Shown one piece after another: positions 17,338-27,259 of a stretch of DNA of 64,000 nt (position 1 is its first letter; each line of letters opens with the position of its first letter). Source of the DNA: Ruania halotolerans (GTDB lineage: Bacteria; Actinomycetota; Actinomycetes; Actinomycetales; Beutenbergiaceae). The stretch lies in assembly GCF_021049285.1 (NCBI RefSeq), contig NZ_CP088017.1, positions 1,313,380 through 1,377,379 of the forward strand, written 5' to 3'. The translations under genes were made by a program, and so were the position numbers. The notes under the pieces are model-generated. The model saw only the letters and a program-made list of their open reading frames with translations, was not told the origin of the DNA and did no database searches.

Positions 17338-18389
17338 CGCAGGCACAGGTGAGCGAGGTGGATCTCGGCAAGGGCTGGACGGGGCTCCGGCTGAGCAGTG
17401 CGGAGCTGGAAGTGACGTTGATCCCGCAGCAGGGCTGCGACGTGCATGCCCTGGTGGATCGGCGGACCGGGGTGGACGTGTTGTGGAAGACCCCATGGGC
17501 GATGCCCCCGGCCGGGACGGGCCGCTGGAACGCCGAGGACGAGGCGGAGTGGCTCGAGCGATTCAGCGGCGGCTGGCAGCTGCTGTGCCCCAATGGGGGT
17601 GACGCAAGCGAGGCGCCTGGTGGCCTGACCTGGGGTTGGCATGGCGAGGCGTCCCGGATTCCGTGGCAGCTCTTCGATTCTGGAGTCGAGGCGGACGGGG
17701 CCGTCCACGCGAGGCTGCGCACCCGCCTGACCAGGGCGCCTTTGCAGATCGAACGACGGGTCGCCGTCAGGGGAGCGGTGCTCAGTATCGAGGAGTCGGT
17801 CACGAACACCAGCCCGGACCCGATCGAGATCATGTGGTCCCATCACCCGGCATTCGGTGCGCCGCTGATCGGACCCGCCACCCGGATCTACACCAGCGCG
17901 GCCACCATCACCGCCGACGCCAAGGATGCCGGTACCGATCTGGAACCTTCCGCTACGGCGGAATGGCCGCACCCCGCGCCTCGCGCGGGCCAGGAACCGG
18001 CCGACTTCTCCCGCATCCCGGAGCGCCCGCGCGCGACCCTCGCCTACCTCGGCGACTTTGCCAGCGACGGGTGGTACGCGATGGTGAACCCGGAAATCGA
18101 CCTCGGGGTCGGGCTGCGGTGGGATGCGGACCTGTTCCCGCACGCGTGGTACTGGCAGGAGCTGCGTGCCAGCGCCGGTGCGCCCTGGTGGGGCGAGGTG
18201 TACGTCACCGCGATCGAGCCGGCGTCCACGATTCCCGGGCACGGGATCGCCCATGCCAAGGCTCGCGGCGCGAACCTGGTGCGCCTGGCCGGTGGTGCCA
18301 CCCGCAGCACCACGATTGAGGCCACGACGTTCGCACCCGACGGTGAGGTGCGCCGGATCGGCCCTGCCGGCGCGGTCGAGCACGGCTGA
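17334..18389 (+). CDS. DUF4432 / aldose-1-epimerase-like protein
   Basis: A 351-residue protein with a galactose-mutarotase-type beta-supersandwich. Visible features are 'LIPQQGCDVHALVDRRTGVDVLW', shortened here to the core 'QGCDVHAL', the 'WQLLCPNGG' segment, 'WSHHPAFGAPL' with the paired His typical of the fold, and late 'PWWGEVYVTAIEP'. It may interconvert anomers so that the dehydrogenase receives the right form, or act on a carbohydrate chain end; the family is poorly characterised. Its ATG overlaps the glycosidase stop (ATGA). A 13-base gap with GAGCGAGGAAC separates it from the lactonase gene. Confidence 0.78.
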   Translation: MTQAQVSEVDLGKGWTGLRLSSAELEVTLIPQQGCDVHALVDRRTGVDVLWKTPWAMPPAGTGRWNAEDEAEWLERFSGGWQLLCPNGGDASEAPGGLTWGWHGEASRIPWQLFDSGVEADGAVHARLRTRLTRAPLQIERRVAVRGAVLSIEESVTNTSPDPIEIMWSHHPAFGAPLIGPATRIYTSAATITADAKDAGTDLEPSATAEWPHPAPRAGQEPADFSRIPERPRATLAYLGDFASDGWYAMVNPEIDLGVGLRWDADLFPHAWYWQELRASAGAPWWGEVYVTAIEPASTIPGHGIAHAKARGANLVRLAGGATRSTTIEATTFAPDGEVRRIGPAGAVEHG

Positions 18390-18402
18390 GCGAGGAACGT
18401 CG

Positions 18403-19236
18403 ATGGCTACCGTTCGCGTCTTCCACGACGGCACACTGACCGAGCCGCGCTTGGACCACCCCGAGGGGGTGGCCGTGCACCCGGACGGCAGTCTGTGGTG
18501 CGGCGGAGAGCGGGGCCAGCTGTACCGGGTGGCACCTGACGGCGGCTCTCGTGAAGTGGTGGCGTCCACCGGTGGGTTCGTACTCGGCGTGGACATCGAC
18601 GCGAACGACCTTGAGCACCCGGTGTACCTGTGTGATCTTGGCCACCGAGCGGTGTATCGGTACGCACCCTCGACCGGATTGGAGCAGGTCACCCGTGGGG
18701 GAGCGCGTCCATTCGTCACGCCGAATATGGTGCGGGCGGCGCCGTCGGGGGCGCTGTACGTGACCGACTCGAATGTGCAGGGTGAGCCGGGAGGTGGGGT
18801 GTACCGGTTTGTCCAGGCTGCACCGGGGGAGCCGTGGGCCGGTGGGCTGTGGTTCGACGAGCCGCTGAACTTCGCCAACGGCCTGGCGGTGTCGGAGGAT
18901 GAGACGTGCGTCTACGTCGTCGAGACGTTCGCTGCCCGTGTGGTGCGGATTCCGATTCTGCCCGACGGCGGCCCTGGCCCCGTGGAGGTGGTCGCCAAGA
19001 TGCCGGGGGTACTGCCCGACGGCGTCACGCTCGGCCCGGACGGGCTGTTGTACGTGGGTTGCTACGAGCCGTCCCAGGTGCTCCGGGTGGACCCGGCAAC
19101 CGGTGCGGTGAGCGTGCTGGTCGCCGATCCCACCGCACATCTGCTCTGCCATCCCACGAACGTCGCCTTTCGCGGGTGGGAGCTGTTCACCGCCAACTTG
19201 GGTCGCTGGCACTTGGCAGTGGTCGACCTCACCTGA
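18403..19236 (+). CDS. SMP-30/gluconolactonase family lactonase
   Basis: A 277-residue six-bladed propeller. The divalent-metal ligands of the family are all present: Glu21 ('HPEGVAV'), Asn108 ('TPNMV'), Asn159 ('FANGLAV') and Asp206 ('LPDGVTL'). Such enzymes open aldonolactones to aldonates, which would link the dehydrogenase (making a lactone) to the enolase-superfamily dehydratase (using the acid). The ATG at 18403 has GCGAGGAA upstream; an open frame further 5' overlaps the DUF4432 gene and is a shadow. It is the last gene of the cluster; sdhC follows after 112 bases with its own signals. Confidence 0.88.
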   Translation: MATVRVFHDGTLTEPRLDHPEGVAVHPDGSLWCGGERGQLYRVAPDGGSREVVASTGGFVLGVDIDANDLEHPVYLCDLGHRAVYRYAPSTGLEQVTRGGARPFVTPNMVRAAPSGALYVTDSNVQGEPGGGVYRFVQAAPGEPWAGGLWFDEPLNFANGLAVSEDETCVYVVETFAARVVRIPILPDGGPGPVEVVAKMPGVLPDGVTLGPDGLLYVGCYEPSQVLRVDPATGAVSVLVADPTAHLLCHPTNVAFRGWELFTANLGRWHLAVVDLT

Positions 19237-19347
19237 GTAGCCCGCTCGTAGTTTTCGTGACGGTAATCGTTCGTATCTCGGTGTTGTCACGGCGCCTCCT
19301 GCGTGCGCGGAGAACCCTCCAGAGGCGTTAAGTTAGGGCTCGTGGCA

Positions 19348-20064
19348 ATGCGAACGGTGACCTCGTCCCCCCGAACCCCGGTGTGGCGCTCGACCGTCGT
19401 CCTGAAGGTCGCGATGGCGATCAGTGGTCTCGTGCTGGTGGGCTTCTTGCTGGCCCACATGTACGGGAACCTGAAGGTCTTCGCCGGCCAGGAGGCGTTC
19501 GACGAATACGCCCACCATCTGCGCGAACTCGGTGAGCCCATGCTGCCCTACGCGGGTGCGCTGTGGCTCATTCGCATCGGGCTCCTGGCGGCGATCGGCG
19601 TCCACATCTTCTCGGCGGTGACGCTCTGGCGTCGCGCACGAGCCGCGACCGGCGGTAAGGGCGGAAGCCGGTATGCCAGCACACAGGCCAAGCGCGGCAG
19701 CCAACGGGGCTACGCCTCGTTCACCATGCGCTGGGGCGGTGTCGTGATCATCCTGTTCACGGTCTACCACCTCATGCACTTCACGTGGAACAACGTCGCG
19801 CCCGGTGGTGCCTCGGACAGCCCGTACGAGCGAGTCGTGAACGGCTTTGAGATCTGGTGGGTGGTGCTGAGCTACACGGTCGCGCTGCTCGCCGTCGGCT
19901 TCCATCTGCGCCACGGAATCTGGGCCGGCCTGGCCAGTCTCGGAGCGAACACGAGCCAGCGGCGGCGCCGTCAGCTCAATCTTCTGGCGACGGTTGTCGC
20001 TGTAGTCATCACGGTGGGTTTCCTCCTCCCGCCGTTCGGAATCTTCTTCGGATTGGTCGGCTAA
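19348..20064 (+). CDS. sdhC: Succinate dehydrogenase cytochrome b subunit
   Basis: A 238-residue membrane anchor of the one-subunit cytochrome b558 type, with about five membrane helices. It holds haem and menaquinone for SdhAB. Histidines lie in 'LLAHMYGNLKVF', 'GVHIFSAVTLW', 'YHLMHFTWNN' and 'GFHLRHGIWAGLASLG'. There is no separate sdhD, as expected for this type. The ATG at 19348 has AGGG 9 bases upstream; a GTG at 19342 lies 7 bases after a TAAGTT -10-like element and could be a leaderless start. The flavoprotein GTG follows the stop directly. Confidence 0.93.
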   Translation: MRTVTSSPRTPVWRSTVVLKVAMAISGLVLVGFLLAHMYGNLKVFAGQEAFDEYAHHLRELGEPMLPYAGALWLIRIGLLAAIGVHIFSAVTLWRRARAATGGKGGSRYASTQAKRGSQRGYASFTMRWGGVVIILFTVYHLMHFTWNNVAPGGASDSPYERVVNGFEIWWVVLSYTVALLAVGFHLRHGIWAGLASLGANTSQRRRRQLNLLATVVAVVITVGFLLPPFGIFFGLVG

Positions 20065-22013
<1,949 letters not shown>

Positions 22014-22017
<4 letters not shown>

Positions 22018-22760
22018 ACATCACCCTTCGCATCTGGCGACAGAAGAACTCCGAGACGTCTGGCGCGATGCAGACCTATCAGGTGGCCGACGTCTCCCCG
22101 GACATGTCGTTCCTGGAGATGCTGGACGTCCTCAACGAACAGCTCACCGTGGCCGGGGACGACCCGATCGCGTTCGACAGCGACTGCCGCGAGGGCATCT
22201 GCGGGATGTGCGGACTCGTCATCAATGGGCTCGCGCACGGTCCGAACGACATGGTCACCACCTGTCAGCTGCACATGCGCAGCTTCTCCGACGGAGACGT
22301 GATCGACGTCGAACCGTGGCGCGCGCAGCCGTTCACGGTAATTAAGGACCTGATCGTGGACCGGTCCTCGTTCGACCGGATCATCCAGGCGGGCGGCTAC
22401 ATCAGCGCCCCCACCGGCACCGCTCCGGACGCACACGCGGCCCCGGTGGCCAAGGCTGACGCAGACGCCGCATTCGACGCCGCCACGTGCATCGGCTGTG
22501 GTGCCTGTGTGGCCGCGTGCCCGAATGGGTCGGCCTCGTTGTTCATGGCCGCGAAGGTCGCCCACCTCGGCCTGCTTCCGCAGGGGCAGCCGGAGCGGGA
22601 TTCCCGTGCGCTGGACATGCTGGCTCAGCACGACCACGAGGGTTTCGGTGGTTGCACGCAGATCGGCGAGTGCACGGCGGCATGTCCGAAGGGCATCCAG
22701 ATCGACCTGATCTCCCGCATGCAGCGCGACGTGCTCGGCGCACTGTCACACCGCCGCTGA
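22014..22760 (+). CDS. sdhB: Succinate dehydrogenase iron-sulfur subunit
   Basis: This 248-residue subunit carries electrons from FAD to the membrane quinone site. Cluster ligands are clear: '[10 protein letters not shown]' plus a later 'TTCQLH' for the 2Fe-2S, '[15 protein letters not shown]' for the 4Fe-4S and '[15 protein letters not shown]' for the third cluster. The GTG start overlaps the sdhA stop by four bases. The 200 bases after the stop are Pro/Cys-codon-like and GC-rich and hold repeat element A (22884-22933), with no gene visible. Confidence 0.96.
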
Positions 22761-22883
22761 CCTGTCTGGCCCTGCGCCTCTGCGTACGGCCCCCTCGGGT
22801 CCCCAGGCGCCTCGTCCCACGGGTCCCTCCGTTTCTGCACCCATCAGTTCCCGCCCCGTCCCACCCGCACCCCCTCAACCTCC

Positions 22884-22933
22884 TGGGCCCAACTTTCGGC
22901 CCATTCTCGGGTCTCACCGTGATTTTCGGGCCC
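22884..22933. repeat. 50-bp repeat element A, inverted partner of element B
   Basis: Begins TGGGCCCAAC and ends TTTTCGGGCCC. Its reverse complement matches 23938-23987 at 41 of 50 positions without gaps. The pair brackets the AbiEi/DUF559-type gene. The outer end of each copy is the palindrome TGGGCCCA. Confidence 0.8.
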
Positions 22934-22961
22934 TTCTAGCTCGCCTAGCTCGCCGCGAGGG

Positions 22962-23876
22962 TCAGCGTTGCCGCCATGACGCGTCGGCATCGACTGGTTG
23001 GTCAAGTGATCGAGCCAGTTTCGCGAGGAAGTCGAATCGCCGAGCGGGCTTGTAGTAGTCGTCGGCGACGATCTCGATGTATGTCCACCGGTTGGCTTCT
23101 GCCCATTCCCGTCGAGCGATGTCCATCGGGCCGCGCGACGGAGTGAAGTGCTCCTTGCCCTGATACTCGACGACGACGCGCTTGCTCTTCCAGACCAGGT
23201 CCCCGTCGCCGATCCAGCCGCCCACGTCGTCGTCGAGGGCCACATTCAACTCCGGTTCGGGAAGGCCGGACCACACGATCGCCAAACGTACGCGGGACTC
23301 CATGTGCGACCGTGACCCAACCCGGATCCAGCGCGCCGCCCGGTGCAATCTATCCGCGTACCGGATGCGTGGACGTCTCAGGCCCTCGAGGAGCGGTTCG
23401 ACCGAGCCGAACCGGTTGGCGACCGAGTCGCCGACGACCACGAGGTCCTCGATGCTCATCCGAGCGGCCAGATCGCACCACGTGTCGACCAAGTCGGTGA
23501 CCCGGAGTCCGTTGACGACGGTCACACGTCGATGTTCGAGGCCTTTGTGATGGACGCAACCCGCGCGGCGGATCCGTGCCTTCGTCGTGTCCCGCATCAC
23601 CTCAAGGTTGTCGTCCACCGACGGGCTGCGGGGGAGTCGCAGCCTGTGGATCGTCGCAGCGGTCAGTCCTGAGAAGGTGACGTCATCAGGAAGGCCAACG
23701 GCGGTAGCGCGGGCCAGATCGGGGACCGTGGCGGGCGCTTCCGCCGCACGAACGCCATGAGTGGGGCGGCTCATCGTCGTGTCGTAGAGACGGCTCTGCC
23801 CCATCCCGAGCCCGCGCGCCTCGCGGACCCGGAAGGCGCGACCTGCGAGAACAGGAGGCAATGGTTGACGTCTCAT
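22962..23876 (-). CDS. AbiEi-like N-terminal domain fused to a DUF559/Vsr-like nuclease domain
   Basis: A 304-residue protein of an orphan type common in actinobacteria. The N-terminus ('LAGRAFRVREARGLGMGQSRL' in part) resembles the winged-helix AbiEi antitoxin domain. From about residue 190 there is a DUF559/Vsr-like PD-(D/E)xK nuclease core: Glu in 'SHMESRVRL', Asp in 'IGDGDLVW' and Glu in 'VVVEYQGKEHF'. 'RREWAEANRWTYIEIVADD' is the usual late helix-strand. Codon use is slightly less GC-rich than neighbouring genes. No AbiEii toxin partner is next to it. It is bracketed by inverted 50-bp repeats, which suggests arrival as a unit. The activity is unproven; toxin, antitoxin or repair roles are all open. 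Confidence 0.75.
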   Translation of the reverse strand: MRRQPLPPVLAGRAFRVREARGLGMGQSRLYDTTMSRPTHGVRAAEAPATVPDLARATAVGLPDDVTFSGLTAATIHRLRLPRSPSVDDNLEVMRDTTKARIRRAGCVHHKGLEHRRVTVVNGLRVTDLVDTWCDLAARMSIEDLVVVGDSVANRFGSVEPLLEGLRRPRIRYADRLHRAARWIRVGSRSHMESRVRLAIVWSGLPEPELNVALDDDVGGWIGDGDLVWKSKRVVVEYQGKEHFTPSRGPMDIARREWAEANRWTYIEIVADDYYKPARRFDFLAKLARSLDQPVDADASWRQR

Positions 23877-23937
23877 GACGCCAGAGTCCCTGGTCTCGGT
23901 ACATCGGCGCGCTCGCTATCCACAGGTGCAGCTCGGC

Positions 23938-23987
23938 GGGTCCGAAATTCGGGGTGAAACCCGAGAAAGGGTCGAATATTGGGCCCA
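23938..23987. repeat. 50-bp repeat element B, inverted partner of element A
   Basis: Begins GGGTCCGAAA and ends TTGGGCCCA; 41 of 50 bases agree with the reverse complement of 22884-22933. It is directly followed by the tandem array at 23989. Confidence 0.8.
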
Positions 23988-23988
23988 T

Positions 23989-24090
23989 GACGGGTGGGAG
24001 CGGCCCAGGACGGGTGGGAGCGGGCCAGGACGGGTGGGTGCAGGCCCAGGACGGGTGGGTGCAGGCCCAGGACGGGTGGGTGCGGGCCAG
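23989..24090. repeat. Five tandem 20-21 bp units, with a degenerate sixth
   Basis: Units start at 23989, 24009, 24029, 24050 and 24071, each beginning GACGGGTGGG and ending CCAG; the third and fourth are identical (21 bp). A degraded copy runs to about 24105. The array lies between repeat element B and the 3' end of rsgA (24117). Units are head to tail without spacers, so it is a minisatellite and not a CRISPR array. Confidence 0.85.
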
Positions 24091-24116
24091 GGCGGGAGGG
24101 GAGCGCGTGCGGAGGG

Positions 24117-25130
24117 TCAGTCGGTGGCCTGGCGGCTGGTGAGTAGCCGGCGAAACGAGTCCAGGCGGGCGCGGTCGGTATCGGAGCCGTGTTCCGCCCA
24201 CGGATCGAGGGCACAGTCCGGGGCGTCGCCGGTGTGCGTACAGCCCCGCGGACACTCCGCTGCCACCGCGGCGAGGTCGGCGAATGCTGCCACGAACTGG
24301 TCGGGATCGACATGGGCGAGCCCGAAGGACCGAACGCCCGGGGTGTCGATGATCCACCCACCGGCTGGCAACGGCAGAGCGACCGCGGATGAACTGGTGT
24401 GGCGTCCCCGGCCGGTCACCACGTTCACATCGCCGGTCGCCCGATCCGCATCCGGCACCAGGGCATTCACCAGCGTAGATTTCCCGACGCCGGAGTGCCC
24501 CACCAGGACCGAGACCCGCCCTGTCAGGTGTTCGGCCACCGCCTCGACCCAAGCGGCGCTGTCCCGCTCGTGGCGGGTCGCCACCGACCGCACGTCCAAG
24601 GCTGCGTAACGGCGCGCGAAGTCATCCGCATAGGACTCGGTCACCAGATCAGCCTTGGTGAGTACCAGCAGCACCCCCATCCCGGCATCGAATGCGGCCA
24701 CGAGGAACCGGTCGACCATCCGAGGGCGCGGCTCTGGATCTGCCAGTGCCGTGACGATCACGAGCTGGTCGGCGTTGGCGACGATTCCACGCTCAGTGGG
24801 GTCGGTATCATCGGCTGATCGTCGCAGCAACGTCTGCCGATCCTGCACCCGTACCACGCGCGCGAGCGTCCCTTCGGAGCCGGAGACATCCCCCACGAGA
24901 TCCACCCGGTCTCCCACCACCACGGCCCCGCGCCCCAGTTCACGGGCCTTGATTGCCACGATCGAGGTGCCGGTGTCGGTGAGCACCTGGTAGCGCCCAC
25001 GGTCGACCGCGGTGACGAACCCTGGTTTCGCGTCGGCGTGTTCGGGCCGCTGTTTCGTCCGTGGCCGCGACCCACGCCGATTCGGGCGAATCCGGACATC
25101 GGCCTCGGAGTACGCCTCGCGCCGGGCCAT
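24117..25130 (-). CDS. rsgA: Ribosome small-subunit-dependent GTPase A
   Basis: A 337-residue circularly permuted GTPase that helps mature the 30S subunit. Order: an OB-like N-terminal domain (about 40-110), then G4 'LTKADLV', G1 'GHSGVGKST', G3 'DTPGVRSFG', and the C-terminal zinc site 'CPRGCTHTGDAPDC' (Cys, Cys, His, Cys). The ATG at 25130 overlaps the aroA stop by one base (TGATG), which decides it over the ATG 33 bases upstream. aroA-rsgA coupling is a usual actinobacterial arrangement next to the sigR region. The tandem repeat lies just beyond its stop. Confidence 0.95.
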   Translation of the reverse strand: MARREAYSEADVRIRPNRRGSRPRTKQRPEHADAKPGFVTAVDRGRYQVLTDTGTSIVAIKARELGRGAVVVGDRVDLVGDVSGSEGTLARVVRVQDRQTLLRRSADDTDPTERGIVANADQLVIVTALADPEPRPRMVDRFLVAAFDAGMGVLLVLTKADLVTESYADDFARRYAALDVRSVATRHERDSAAWVEAVAEHLTGRVSVLVGHSGVGKSTLVNALVPDADRATGDVNVVTGRGRHTSSSAVALPLPAGGWIIDTPGVRSFGLAHVDPDQFVAAFADLAAVAAECPRGCTHTGDAPDCALDPWAEHGSDTDRARLDSFRRLLTSRQATD

Positions 25131-26470
25131 CAGCGCGCGCCGCCGCCGAGCATCGAGTGCCACATGCCGGTGAAGTTGGGCAGCGTCTTGGCCGTGGTGC
25201 CCACGTCCACCACGCCCACACCTGGCACCGCCAAGCCGATCATGGCGGCGAAGGTAGCCATTCGATGGTCGTGGTAGGTCTGCACCTGCGCCCCGTGCAG
25301 ATCGCCGCCGCGGATCAGCAGCCCATCGTCGAGTTCCTCGGCGTATCCGCCGAGCCTGGTGATCTCGCTGACCAGCGCTGCGAGTCGATCGGTCTCATGC
25401 CCGCGCAGGTGCGCGATCCCGCGCAGCCGGGACTCACCAGGAGCCAGGGCCAGGAGGGCAGCGATCGTCGGGGCGAGCTCGCCGGCTGCGGTCAGGTCGA
25501 GGTCCACCGGCGTCACGGTGCCGGTCCCGCGGACGGTCAGGACGCCGTCGGACAGCTCCACTGCGGCCCCCAGCCGAGTGAGGATATCCGGGAGCAGCCC
25601 GCCGGGCTGGGTGGTCAGGGTGGGCCAGAAGGGCACCCGCACAGTGCCGCCCACAGCCAGTGCCGCGCCGAGGAACGGTGCGGCGTTGGACAGGTCCGGC
25701 TCGATCACCACATCGCCACCGGCGATCTCGCCTGGCTCCACCCGCCACTTCCCGGGTGCCACATCGTCCACGTCCACCCCACGCTCGCGCAGCACCGCGA
25801 TCGTCATGTCGATGTGCGGCTGGCTGGGCAGCACCTCACCGATGTGATGCAACGTCAGCCCGAGTTCGAACCGCGGCGCTGCGAGCAGCAGACCGGACAC
25901 GAACTGGGACGAGGTGGAGGCGTCCACGTCGACTTCGCCGCCGCGGACTCCGCCCGTGCCGTGCACCGTGACGGGCAGGTACTGCGGTGTATCGCTCGGG
26001 TCAGCCTGTGCGAGGTCATCACCGGCACTCACCCGCACACCGAGCGCGGCGATCCCACGCAACACCGGGCCCATCGGCCGCACGCGGGCGCCCGGGTCGC
26101 CGTCGAGGCGTACGGGCCCGTCGGCCAGCGCAGCCAACGGCGGGAGGAAACGCATCACCGTCCCCGCGAGCCCGCAGTCGATGTCGACACCCCCGCGCAG
26201 CGGCCCAGGGAACACCTCCAGCGTTGCGCCGTCGTCAGTGCTGGCGATCTGTGTGCCGAGGCTACGCAACGCACCGATCATCAGGTCAGCGTCCCTGGAG
26301 CGGAGCGCGCCGCGGATCGTAGTGGGTTCGGCGGCGAGGGCTGCCAGCGGCAGCGCGCGGTTCGTCAGAGATTTCGATCCGGGAACGACGACCGTCGCGT
26401 CGAGCGGGCGGTCGGGCGTCGGCGCGGACCAGACGTCCACGGAGTCACTGAGTGCAGGAGGAGTCGCCAC
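25130..26470 (-). CDS. aroA: 3-phosphoshikimate 1-carboxyvinyltransferase (EPSP synthase)
   Basis: This 446-residue enzyme joins shikimate-3-phosphate and phosphoenolpyruvate in the shikimate pathway. Signatures are 'VPGSKSLTNRAL' near the start, 'DCGLAGTVMRFLPPLAAL', 'GDPGARVRPMGP' and the late 'RGHETDRLAALVSEI'. The GTG at 26470 gives the usual N-terminus ('ATPPALSDSVDVWSAP'); an ATG at 26506 and open frame beyond it are possible but add atypical residues. It is translationally coupled to rsgA. The divergent tdk gene begins 149 bases away. Confidence 0.95.
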   Translation of the reverse strand: MATPPALSDSVDVWSAPTPDRPLDATVVVPGSKSLTNRALPLAALAAEPTTIRGALRSRDADLMIGALRSLGTQIASTDDGATLEVFPGPLRGGVDIDCGLAGTVMRFLPPLAALADGPVRLDGDPGARVRPMGPVLRGIAALGVRVSAGDDLAQADPSDTPQYLPVTVHGTGGVRGGEVDVDASTSSQFVSGLLLAAPRFELGLTLHHIGEVLPSQPHIDMTIAVLRERGVDVDDVAPGKWRVEPGEIAGGDVVIEPDLSNAAPFLGAALAVGGTVRVPFWPTLTTQPGGLLPDILTRLGAAVELSDGVLTVRGTGTVTPVDLDLTAAGELAPTIAALLALAPGESRLRGIAHLRGHETDRLAALVSEITRLGGYAEELDDGLLIRGGDLHGAQVQTYHDHRMATFAAMIGLAVPGVGVVDVGTTAKTLPNFTGMWHSMLGGGAR

Positions 26471-26618
26471 GGGCTCCAGCCTACGGCGTCGCTCCGCGCC
26501 GCTCATCCCGTGCCGGCCCACCAGCTGTCGGCCCACCAGCGGTGGGGTCCAGTATCTGCCGGGCGAACAACTGGCGACGCTGGCTCGCTTACAGTGTTCC
26601 GCGGCGAAAGGACAGCGT

Positions 26619-27236
26619 GTGGCCAAGCTTTACTTCCGATACGGGGCGATGAACTCCGGCAAGTCCACCAGCCTCCTGCAGGCGGCGTTCAACTATGAGG
26701 AGCGTGGCCAGCGGGTGCTGCTGGCGAAGCCTGCGGTGGACACCAAGGGCGACGGGCAGATCATCTCCCGGCTCGGCCTCACCCGGCAGGTGGACTTCCT
26801 AGTTCCCCCGGATGCTTCGGTGCGTGAGTTGTTCGCTGCGCACGCCGCGGGCCGCGAACCGGGCACCCTGGATATCGATGTGCCGCCAGTGGCGTGCCTG
26901 CTGGTGGACGAGGCGCAGTTCTTCACAGGCCACCAGGTCGAAGACCTGTTCCGCATCGCTGTGGTCGATGGGGTCCCCGTGCTCGCCTACGGTATCCGTA
27001 CCGATTTCCGTACCCGAGCGTTCGTCGGATCAGCGCGTCTCCTGGAGCTCGCGCACTCGCTGGAAGAGCTGAAGACCATCTGCCGGTGCGGACGCAAGGC
27101 GGTCCTGACCACCCGAACGGTCGGCGGCCAGGTGGTGCTGGACGGCGACCAGGTGGCTATCGACGATCAACGGCTCGCCTACGAGGCGCGGTGCGGCACC
27201 TGCTACCTGGAGGTCTCCGCAGACCGCCTCGGGTGA
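26619..27236 (+). CDS. tdk: Thymidine kinase
   Basis: A 205-residue type-II thymidine kinase that salvages thymidine to dTMP. The P-loop is 'GAMNSGKST', 'LLVDEAQFF' contains the catalytic Asp-Glu, and the zinc-lasso Cys residues appear as 'CRCGRKA' and 'CGTCY'. The GTG at 26619 gives the canonical start 'AKLYFRYGAMNSGKS'; GAAAGGA stands 7 bases upstream. The very long frame open upstream lies antisense to aroA and is not coding. It converges with the DoxX gene. Confidence 0.94.
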   Translation: MAKLYFRYGAMNSGKSTSLLQAAFNYEERGQRVLLAKPAVDTKGDGQIISRLGLTRQVDFLVPPDASVRELFAAHAAGREPGTLDIDVPPVACLLVDEAQFFTGHQVEDLFRIAVVDGVPVLAYGIRTDFRTRAFVGSARLLELAHSLEELKTICRCGRKAVLTTRTVGGQVVLDGDQVAIDDQRLAYEARCGTCYLEVSADRLG

Positions 27237-27259
27237 GCGGCTCGTGCGAGCGGGCGCCG

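Noticed and set aside
23989-24105. CRISPR-like repeat array
   Set aside because: Units are head to tail without spacers and no cas gene is in the window.
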